Below, piece after piece: positions 7,418-13,789 of a stretch of DNA of 45,576 nucleotides. Under the pieces are notes generated by a model that saw only the letters and a program-made list of their open reading frames with translations, had not been told where the DNA came from and did no database searches. How positions within the stretch are numbered: the first letter of the stretch is position 1; every line of letters begins with the position of its first letter. The position numbers and the translations under genes were made by a program. The DNA is taken from contig CADBYI010000034.1 of the NCBI GenBank assembly GCA_902798825.1, forward strand, positions 1 to 45,576, in the 5' to 3' direction. This DNA is from an uncultured Eubacteriales bacterium. Lineage in GTDB: Bacteria; Bacillota; Clostridia; Christensenellales; CAG-138.

Positions 7418-8773
7418 TTATGACTCTTTGAGGGCCAGCCTCCTGCGCTGCCTTTTCTGGATATAGGCATAGAACAGGAAGCAGGCGGCGATCTCCGCCA
7501 CGGTGGAGCAGGGCACGGACAGGCCGATGAAAAACAGCTTTCCCGTGGTCCGGGCCATGTACCAGGCCACCGGCACCCGCACCAGGAAGGCGGAGAGGAT
7601 GCCCTGGGCCATGACGAAGCCCGTGTGCCCCAGGCCGTTGAAGAAGCCGATGAAGCAGAAGAGGAAACAGGTGAACAGACAGTCGATGGCGTAGGCGCGC
7701 AGGTAATCGAAGCCTGCGGCCACCACCGCCTCGTCGTTGGAAAACAGGCCCGCCAGCAGGTCCCCGTGGAAGTAGGCCAGATAGAACATGCTGATGCCGA
7801 ACAGGGTGGACAGCCCGATGGCGATCTTCAGACCCCGAACGGCCCGCTCGTCCTTGCCCGCCCCGTGGTTTTGGGCCACATAGGCGCTCATGGCCTGCAT
7901 GAAGGCCAACGGCAGCAGCATGATGAAGGCGCACACCTTTTCCGCCACACCCACGCCCGCCGAGGCGATGAGCCCCAGCCGGTTCACGATGGCCAAAATG
8001 ATGAGAAAGGACAGCCCCACCAGCAGATCCTGCAGGGCGATGGGCGCCCCGTAGACGGCGATGCGACGGAGAATGGGCCCATGTAGCCGGATGTCCCTCC
8101 GACCGAAGGAGAAGGGCAGCCTCCCTCGGCGCAGCAGCAAAAGGGAGAAGATGACGCTGACCGTCTGGGACAGGACCGTGGCCAGGGCCGCGCCCGCCGC
8201 GCCCATGTGGAACCGGGCCACCAAAATGAGGTCGCCCGCGATGTTGCAGGCGCTGGCCACGGCCACGGTGACCAGGGGCGTTTTGGAATCCCCCATGCCC
8301 CGCATGACGCTGCCCAGCACGTTGTAGGCCACGATCATGACGTACCCGGCCCCACAGATGGACAGATACCGCCGGGTCTCGTCGAAGGCCTCCGCCGGGG
8401 CGTTCATGAGCCGCACCAGGCTCCCGGACAGCAGGGGCACCAGGACGGTCAGCAGCACGCCGGCCCCCAGGAACAGCAGAATGCTGGTGCCGACGATACG
8501 GCCCAGGGCATCCCGGTCCCCCTCGCCCAGCTTCTGCCCCAGCAGGATGGTGGTCCCCATGGAGAAGGAACTGACCAGCCCCGTGATGGTCATCATGAGC
8601 TGGGACCCGACGGCCACCCCGGACACGTCCGCCGCCACGGCGTACTTGCCCACGATGATCAGATCCACGGCCCCGTACAGCGCCTGCAAAAACAGGGCCA
8701 GCAGGATCGGCAGACAAAACCGAAGCAGCGGTCCGGCGATGGGCCCCTTTGTGAAATCCGTTTCTCGATGCAT
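7418..8773 (-). CDS. MATE family efflux transporter
   Basis: 451 residues with about twelve membrane helices. The N-terminus, with FTKGPIAGPLLRFCLPILL then LYGAVDLIIVGKY, and the repeated half beginning HGPILRRIAVYGAPIALQDLL, are typical of MATE (NorM/DinF-type) antiporters, which export cationic drugs or metabolites using a Na+ or H+ gradient. The start is ATG 8773, preceded by GGGAGGAAAAGG; the longer frame to 9043 would run through the promoter and is rejected. A strong promoter lies about 110 bases upstream, leaving a long structured leader. The substrate cannot be inferred. Confidence 0.9.
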   Translation of the reverse strand: MHRETDFTKGPIAGPLLRFCLPILLALFLQALYGAVDLIIVGKYAVAADVSGVAVGSQLMMTITGLVSSFSMGTTILLGQKLGEGDRDALGRIVGTSILLFLGAGVLLTVLVPLLSGSLVRLMNAPAEAFDETRRYLSICGAGYVMIVAYNVLGSVMRGMGDSKTPLVTVAVASACNIAGDLILVARFHMGAAGAALATVLSQTVSVIFSLLLLRRGRLPFSFGRRDIRLHGPILRRIAVYGAPIALQDLLVGLSFLIILAIVNRLGLIASAGVGVAEKVCAFIMLLPLAFMQAMSAYVAQNHGAGKDERAVRGLKIAIGLSTLFGISMFYLAYFHGDLLAGLFSNDEAVVAAGFDYLRAYAIDCLFTCFLFCFIGFFNGLGHTGFVMAQGILSAFLVRVPVAWYMARTTGKLFFIGLSVPCSTVAEIAACFLFYAYIQKRQRRRLALKES

Positions 8774-8794
8774 CCTTTTCCTCCCAAACAAAGG

Positions 8795-8838
8795 GCCGGA
8801 CAAGAGAACGGGCGTCTCAGCCCGCAGTCTTATCCGGC
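8795..8838 (-). promoter_or_regulatory. Structured leader of the MATE gene
   Basis: In the minus-strand RNA, bases 8838-8828 pair with 8805-8795 in an 11-bp stem broken only by a G-U wobble, and an inner stem (CGGGC/GCCCG) forms at 8824-8820 and 8813-8809. The structure ends about 15 bases before the ribosome site. There is no U-run after it. It resembles an RNA regulatory element, but I recognise no known riboswitch consensus. Confidence 0.4.
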
Positions 8839-8881
8839 GCGTCATTTCCTTTGAACGATCTGCCCTCCGACAAACAGGGGC

Positions 8882-8910
8882 ATCATACCCGAAGCGGGAC
8901 GGGTTGTCAA
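8882..8910 (-). promoter_or_regulatory. Promoter of the MATE gene
   Basis: On the minus strand TTGACA (8910-8905) and TATGAT (8887-8882) are separated by 17 bases, a near-perfect sigma-A promoter. Confidence 0.8.
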
Positions 8911-8940
8911 GCCCCGGTTCCCGCCGCCCGTTTTTTTCGG

Positions 8941-8969
8941 TAGTCAAAGGAAGGGGAACGTGGTATACT
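8941..8969 (+). promoter_or_regulatory. Promoter of the GH3 gene, very close to its start
   Basis: TAGTCA (8941-8946) and TATACT (8964-8969) are separated by 17 bases. The -10 box ends only six bases before ATG 8976, so transcription from it would begin at or next to the start codon. Confidence 0.55.
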
Positions 8970-8975
8970 ACCCTC

Positions 8976-10289
8976 ATGAAAAAGCTGTCCATCCTGTTCT
9001 GTCTGCTGCTCCTGCTCGTCGCCTGCGGCAAAAAGGAGACCACGGACGGTCAAATCGCATATATTCCCGCCGCCACGGCGTCGGCAGAGCTCCCGGGCTT
9101 CGTCACAGCGGCCCCGGCGGCCACCGCTGCGCCCCTGTTCACCGCCGTGCCCCCTTCGCCCACGGCGGCTCCCACCCCGGCCCCCACGCCCACGCCGGTG
9201 CCCACCCCTGAACCTACGCCCACCCCCGTGCCCCTGGAGGCGCAGCTTGGGCGGTACGTGGCGGGCATGACGGACAGGGAGAAGATCGGCCAGCTGGTCA
9301 TGTTCGGCTTCTCCGGCACCAAGGCCGTGTCCGGCGAGTTCGGCAAGATCATGGCGGACTATGCCGTCGGCAACGTGATCCTCTACGGCCCCAACATCTC
9401 CCGGGGCGACAAGGACGGGGGCTTCGACCGGTGCGCCAAATTGACGGAGGATATCCGCGCCCACAACGCCACGGGCATTCCCCTGCTCATCAGCACGGAC
9501 GTGGAGGGAGGGAACGTGACCCGCTTCCGCTGGCGGACCAGGACCCAGTCCGCCGACACCCTGGGAACCAACGGGGACGAGGAGGCGGCCCGGCTCCAGT
9601 TCGAGCGCATCGCCACCGCCCTGAACGACGTGGGGATCAACACGGACTTGGCTCCCGTGCTGGACGTGGCCAAGTCCCCCTCCAAGACCTTTCTGGGCAA
9701 GCGCATCATCAGCAGCGACGAGGCCACGGCGGCCCGCATCGGCGTGGCCTGCGTGGACGGGCTGCAAACCGGCGGGTGCCTGTCCATCGTCAAGCACTTT
9801 CCCGGCCATGGCGCCACCACCGCCGACTCCCACAACACCACCCCCGTGGTGAAAAAGACCCTGGAGGAGCTGGAAGCATATGAGCTCTATCCCTTCCGCC
9901 AGGCCGTGGCGGCGGGGGTGGACGGGATCATGGTGGCCCACATCCTCTATCCCGCGATCGACCCCGACCACATCGCCACCCAAAGCGAAATCATCATCAC
10001 GGACCTGCTGCGGACGGGGATGGGCTTTGAGGGCGTGGTCATGTCCGACGACTTTCGCATGAACGGCCTTAGGTCCAAGGCCTCCCTGGAGCAGGCGGCG
10101 GTCCAATTCATCCTGGCGGGGGGCGATCTCATCCTCTGCGGCGCCAACCACAGCTATCAGCGGTCCATCCTAAAGGGCCTCACCGACGCCGTGGCCAACG
10201 GGACGATCCCCCAGGAGCGGCTCAACGAAAGCGTCGTCCGCCTGCTGACGGCCAAGATGAAGGTCACCGCTTGGGAACCCGAACCATAG
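8976..10289 (+). CDS. GH3 beta-N-acetylhexosaminidase-like lipoprotein (NagZ type)
   Basis: 437 residues. A lipoprotein signal ends at Cys17 (LVAC), followed by an Ala/Pro/Thr linker to about residue 85 with many TPAP/TPEP units. The GH3 N-terminal barrel then carries the NagZ signature KHFPGHGATTADSH (273-286), whose Asp284-His286 pair is the acid/base dyad of this subfamily, and MSDDF with nucleophile Asp358. Family members release GlcNAc from muropeptides or chitooligosaccharides. Anchoring outside the membrane, as in B. subtilis NagZ, suggests wall turnover. The upstream in-frame extension to 8337 is non-coding MATE antisense and is rejected. No Shine-Dalgarno sequence is close to the ATG, which fits the possibly leaderless transcript. 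Confidence 0.88.
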   Translation: MKKLSILFCLLLLLVACGKKETTDGQIAYIPAATASAELPGFVTAAPAATAAPLFTAVPPSPTAAPTPAPTPTPVPTPEPTPTPVPLEAQLGRYVAGMTDREKIGQLVMFGFSGTKAVSGEFGKIMADYAVGNVILYGPNISRGDKDGGFDRCAKLTEDIRAHNATGIPLLISTDVEGGNVTRFRWRTRTQSADTLGTNGDEEAARLQFERIATALNDVGINTDLAPVLDVAKSPSKTFLGKRIISSDEATAARIGVACVDGLQTGGCLSIVKHFPGHGATTADSHNTTPVVKKTLEELEAYELYPFRQAVAAGVDGIMVAHILYPAIDPDHIATQSEIIITDLLRTGMGFEGVVMSDDFRMNGLRSKASLEQAAVQFILAGGDLILCGANHSYQRSILKGLTDAVANGTIPQERLNESVVRLLTAKMKVTAWEPEP

Positions 10290-10296
10290 AAACGTG

Positions 10297-10328
10297 ACAA
10301 AGCCCCGGACTTGGGCCCGGGGCTTTGT
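10297..10328. terminator. Bidirectional terminator between GH3 and beta-helix genes
   Basis: A 12-bp perfect stem, 10297-10308 with 10317-10328, sits between two convergent stop codons. The stem ends carry AAA and TTT, as expected for a two-way terminator. Confidence 0.75.
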
Positions 10329-10353
10329 ATTCCGTTGAAAAACCATATTTCAC

Positions 10354-11640
10354 TTAGTGCCAGCGTCCGCCGCGCCCGCCGCGCCCGCCGAAGCCGCCTT
10401 GGCCGCCCCTGCCGCCCCTGCCGCCGAACATCTGGACGGGGATGTAGTCGATCTGCTGGCCGTTGGCGATGATGGTGCCGCCGTTATATTGGGCGGAGCC
10501 GTCGCAATCGAAGGTGCTGTTGCCGGTGACGCGGATGGTGCCGCCGTTGACGATGATGTCCCCGTTGCTGTCCACGCCGTCCGTATCCCCGGAGGCCATG
10601 GTGACGGTGATATCGCCGCCGTTGATCTCCACGGTGGCCCGGTAGGCGCTGGACTTTTTGGCGGCGTTGATGCCGTCGTCCCGGCTGTCGATGGCGATGG
10701 TGCCCCCATTGAGCTGGACATAGGTGGCCTCGATGCCCTCCGAGGCGGTCACCGAAACGGTCCCGTCGTCCACCTGGGCCACGGTAGTGGCGTGGATGCC
10801 GTCGTCCCCGGCCAGGATGGTGACGGTGCCGCCGCCGATATAGATGTACCCCTTGGAGCTGTCGTCGTCGTTCTCCGCATGGAGGCCGTCGGTGCCGGCG
10901 GTCAGCTTCAGCGTGCCGTCCGCGATGCGGATGGAGTCGTTGGCCTCCACGGCCTTGACCTTGGCCGAGATGGTGTAGGTTCCGCCGGTGATCTTCAAAT
11001 CGTCCTTGCCCACCACGCCGTTTTTGGTGGAGTCGATGGCTAAATCCGCGGTGCCGTTCAAAATGAGGTCGCTCTTGGAGAAGATGACCCCGTCCAGATT
11101 GGTGTCCCCGTCGGCGGCGAAGGTGCCGGTGACGGACAGACTGCTGGCAGAGGCGGTGGTGACGAACACCTTGTCGGCGGATTTCACATAGATGGCGGGG
11201 GCGCTGCTGTTGGAAATGGTAAGGCCATCCAGCACCAGCTGCACCTTGTCCTCCTTGTCCGCCGCCACCAGCACGCTGGCGTCCTTGGCGGTGCCGGTGA
11301 GGACGTAGACGCCGGCCTGGGTGATCTCCATATCCTGTCCGTCGCTGACCGTCAGGGTCACGGCCTCGCTGAGGTCCGCCTCCTGCTTCAAGTCCCGGTC
11401 GGTGAACAGATCGCTCTTCTGGAAGATGGCCGTCCCCGTGGCGGAGGCGGTCGTGGTGGTGGTGGACCTGGCGTCGACGGCGGCGTCGGAACGGACCGTC
11501 TGGACCGCCAGGGAGGAGGAGAGGGTCGCCTCGCTGTCCTCCGCCTTTTTGCACTCCGACAGGCCGAAGGTCACGGCCCAGGCCCCCAGGATCAAACAGA
11601 CGGCCGCCGCCAAGCTTCCTATCCGCATGCTCTTTTTCAT
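10354..11640 (-). CDS. Secreted beta-helix carbohydrate-binding protein (Cthe_2159-like)
   Basis: 428 residues. Residues 1-27 are a signal sequence followed by a Ser/Thr-rich spacer. From about residue 90 the protein consists of repeating short strands with ladder-like units such as GTYTIS, DGIHA, NGGTI, and repeated GDDGI or DTDGVDSNG loops. This is a right-handed beta-helix like the carbohydrate-binding domain family typified by Cthe_2159, which binds acidic polysaccharides and calcium. The last 23 residues are an RGG-rich tail (GGRGGRGG repeats), possibly flexible or wall-interacting. The start is ATG 11640 after AGAAGGTG; GTG 11649 is possible. It is divergent from an ECF sigma/anti-sigma pair that may control it (inference). 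Confidence 0.8.
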   Translation of the reverse strand: MKKSMRIGSLAAAVCLILGAWAVTFGLSECKKAEDSEATLSSSLAVQTVRSDAAVDARSTTTTTASATGTAIFQKSDLFTDRDLKQEADLSEAVTLTVSDGQDMEITQAGVYVLTGTAKDASVLVAADKEDKVQLVLDGLTISNSSAPAIYVKSADKVFVTTASASSLSVTGTFAADGDTNLDGVIFSKSDLILNGTADLAIDSTKNGVVGKDDLKITGGTYTISAKVKAVEANDSIRIADGTLKLTAGTDGLHAENDDDSSKGYIYIGGGTVTILAGDDGIHATTVAQVDDGTVSVTASEGIEATYVQLNGGTIAIDSRDDGINAAKKSSAYRATVEINGGDITVTMASGDTDGVDSNGDIIVNGGTIRVTGNSTFDCDGSAQYNGGTIIANGQQIDYIPVQMFGGRGGRGGQGGFGGRGGRGGRWH

Positions 11641-11771
11641 ATATGACACCTTCTTTCTTCGCTTAGGTTTGCTTTTGTTGGGCCTATCTTACCCGCTGAA
11701 CCTTAAATCAAAGCAAAAGAAATGATAATTTTTCGTTTTTCCAAAACGGCAGTCTCGCTTTCTTACGTCTG

Positions 11772-11780
11772 TGTTATAGT
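11772..11780 (+). promoter_or_regulatory. Extended -10 promoter of the sigma factor gene
   Basis: TG-T-TATAGT at 11772-11780 is an extended -10 element without a recognisable -35. It leaves a leader of about 80 bases before the GTG start. An ECF-like AAAAC...CGTC pair at 11743-11769 has an 18-base spacer and could be an autoregulatory alternative. Confidence 0.45.
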
Positions 11781-11864
11781 ATAGCAAAAGAAAATGACTC
11801 TATATTCTCTCTTCTTGTAACGAAAGGGAAGGAGCGGACATTCATTGAGCGAGGAGGTGATCTT

Positions 11865-12347
11865 GTGATCGATCTTGACGCGGCATATCGGGAACATGCC
11901 CAGTCCGTCTATCGGTTTTTGCTGGCGAAGACTGGCTCAGCCCAACTCGCTGAAGAACTGACCCAAGAGACCTTCTTTCAGGCGGTCAAGAGCATTGATC
12001 GATTTGACGGCTCCTGTCGGATCACCACCTTCCTCTTCGGCATTGCCAAGAACGTTTGGTACAATGCCTACCGCAGGCAGCGGAAGGATCCGGTGCCTTT
12101 GGAGGAGGCCGAGCCCATCCTGACGGTCTCGGCGGAAACGGACGTGCTTTCCCATATGGGCCGGGAGGAGATTTTGACGTCGATCCACCGAATGCCGGAG
12201 CCGGGAAGGGAGGTCCTGTATCTGCGTCTGCTGGGGTCCCTTTCCTTCGCCGAGATCGGCGCCATCCTCGGCAAAACGGAGAATTGGGCCCGGGTCACTT
12301 ACTATCGTGCCAAACAGCTTTTGATCAAGGAGATGAGAAGAGAATGA
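11865..12347 (+). CDS. ECF-type RNA polymerase sigma factor
   Basis: 160 residues from GTG 11865 after a strong GAGGAGGTG site. Residues 1-75 form sigma region 2 (YRFLLAKTGSAQLAEELTQETFFQAVKSI...ITTFLFGIAKNVWYNAYRR), and residues 105-155 form region 4 (REVLYLRLLGSLSFAEIGAILGKTENWARVTYYRAKQLL). This is the minimal two-domain layout of extracytoplasmic-function sigma factors. The stop overlaps the start of the anti-sigma gene by four bases, so the two are coupled and should be made together. Its regulon is unknown; the divergent beta-helix protein is a candidate target. Confidence 0.9.
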   Translation: MIDLDAAYREHAQSVYRFLLAKTGSAQLAEELTQETFFQAVKSIDRFDGSCRITTFLFGIAKNVWYNAYRRQRKDPVPLEEAEPILTVSAETDVLSHMGREEILTSIHRMPEPGREVLYLRLLGSLSFAEIGAILGKTENWARVTYYRAKQLLIKEMRRE

Positions 12348-13630
12348 AAAACGATCTTACCTGCCACGTTGTTCGCGATTTGCTTCCTTCCTATGTGGAT
12401 GGTCTGACTGCCCGGGAGACCAGCGAGCAGGTGAAAGATCATCTGGCTGTCTGCGAAGACTGCCGCGGTGTCTATGAGGATATGACGGGCAAGGAACCCC
12501 CTAAGGCGGAGGTGCAGGAGGTGGAGTATCTCAAGAAGGTCAGCTCCTCCCGCCGCCGGCTGCAGCGCGCCGCCCTTCTGGCCGGGTGTTTCGTGATCAT
12601 CCTGGGCGTGTTCGCCGTTCTGCTCTCCAGGAGCTATAGACAGCAGGCGGCCCAAGCCGCCGAGACCATCGCTGTCCTGAAGGAGACCGAGGAGGACCTG
12701 CTCAACCAGATGGAACTGCCCCAAGCCCATTACAACATGGATACCCGGGTGCTGGTGGTTACCGGCACGGATCGGTATGACGAGCTGGTATTCCCGCCCG
12801 CAGCCCAGAAGGCCATAACGGTGGACGTGCAGGATGACGAATTCCATTTGTCCGCGTATATCCCCCTGCTGAGAAACGAAGGGGAGCCCATCAGAACATA
12901 TCTGCCCGCCTACATCGACAGGATTGAAAAGAGTCTTGACTCCATCCGGGAGCATCTCAGGGAGCACGCACCAAAGGCGTATCCGGCGGAGCAGGCGGGC
13001 AAGATGGTGGAGATCAGCATCCGTGACAACAACCTATATACCTACCGCAACGATACGGACCGCATCTTCCTGAACATCGGGGATTTTTACTGGCATCTGG
13101 ACGAGCTGTATATGCTGGCCCTCATGGACACCGACTCCGTGGGCTGGGCCCAGCTGGGCTATGCTTGGTATGTGGGGACCTGCCTCAACCCCTATTCGGA
13201 GGTCACCGGGATCATGGGGGCCAACGAGATCACTCCGGAACTGCCGTACTACGATCTCTGCGTCAGGGCGGGTATTCGGCTGGAGAATGTGAGCTGCGGG
13301 GATTTCCGCATTCTTTACGATAGTATTTCCCGTGTATGTTTGGATCGTGGCGAGTTCAGGTGGGGCTGGGGGACAGCATATGAAAGCATGCCCCTCTCCC
13401 AGACCAGGCTCTGCAGCGGGAGCGCCCGAACCGAGACGGAGAACAGCAGTATGAGCGTTTTCATGGCCGTCTCCTTCGTAAGCTGGCTGAACGACGCCTA
13501 CAGCTTTGAGAACGTCAGTGCCTTCGCATTCGGGCAAAAGAGTTTCGAGGAGGCCTTCGGCATGGACTTCGCCACGGCGTTCGCCGCCTGGAAGGCATGG
13601 ATCGTCGAAACCTATCCTCTGGACGAATGA
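12344..13630 (+). CDS. Membrane anti-sigma factor with large extracellular domain
   Basis: 428 residues. The N-terminus is a zinc-finger anti-sigma domain: the ZAS motif His33-x3-Cys37-x2-Cys40 within KDHLAVCEDC, plus a CHxxRDLLPSYVDG helix typical of zf-HC2 proteins. A single membrane helix spans about residues 75-95. The remaining 330 residues would lie outside the cell; they start with a coiled-coil-like Gln/Glu-rich segment and continue as a domain I do not recognise. It should hold the ECF sigma factor at the membrane until an external signal releases it. The unusually large outer domain suggests direct ligand sensing, perhaps of a polysaccharide (inference from the neighbouring carbohydrate-binding gene). 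Confidence 0.85.
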   Translation: MKNDLTCHVVRDLLPSYVDGLTARETSEQVKDHLAVCEDCRGVYEDMTGKEPPKAEVQEVEYLKKVSSSRRRLQRAALLAGCFVIILGVFAVLLSRSYRQQAAQAAETIAVLKETEEDLLNQMELPQAHYNMDTRVLVVTGTDRYDELVFPPAAQKAITVDVQDDEFHLSAYIPLLRNEGEPIRTYLPAYIDRIEKSLDSIREHLREHAPKAYPAEQAGKMVEISIRDNNLYTYRNDTDRIFLNIGDFYWHLDELYMLALMDTDSVGWAQLGYAWYVGTCLNPYSEVTGIMGANEITPELPYYDLCVRAGIRLENVSCGDFRILYDSISRVCLDRGEFRWGWGTAYESMPLSQTRLCSGSARTETENSSMSVFMAVSFVSWLNDAYSFENVSAFAFGQKSFEEAFGMDFATAFAAWKAWIVETYPLDE

Positions 13631-13645
13631 ACCCATGGGATTTGC

Positions 13646-13685
13646 CGCGTTCCCTCCCCTTTAGAGAGAGGGACGCGTTTTTTTT
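13646..13685 (+). terminator. Intrinsic terminator after the anti-sigma gene
   Basis: CGCGTTCCCTC (13646-13656) pairs, with one bulged T, to GAGGGACGCG ending at 13677, and is followed by a run of T to 13685. Confidence 0.8.
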
Positions 13686-13731
13686 GATCCAAAAGCGGAT
13701 TTTTTGAAAAAAGATCGTCCGCAGGGATGCA

Positions 13732-13745
13732 AAACGGAACCGTTT
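13732..13745 (+). promoter_or_regulatory. Palindrome AAACGG-AA-CCGTTT in the PBP promoter
   Basis: A perfect 14-base inverted repeat lies immediately upstream of the extended -10 box at 13747-13755, in the place normally covered by RNA polymerase. Its symmetry and location suggest a repressor operator. No regulator gene adjoins it. Confidence 0.5.
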
Positions 13746-13746
13746 C

Positions 13747-13755
13747 TGCTATAGT
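13747..13755 (+). promoter_or_regulatory. Extended -10 promoter of the PBP-MurG operon
   Basis: TG-C-TATAGT at 13747-13755, an extended -10 element, 35 bases before the TTG start. No good -35 is seen. Confidence 0.55.
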
Positions 13756-13789
13756 GTATACATCTTACTATAGGCTTTGGAGGAAAGAG

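Noticed and set aside
8337..8975. N-terminal extension of the GH3 protein
   Set aside because: It is antisense to the MATE gene and lies before the lipoprotein signal that marks the real start at 8976.
8774..9043. N-terminal extension of the MATE protein
   Set aside because: It would cross the promoter at 8882-8910, and ATG 8773 has a strong ribosome site.
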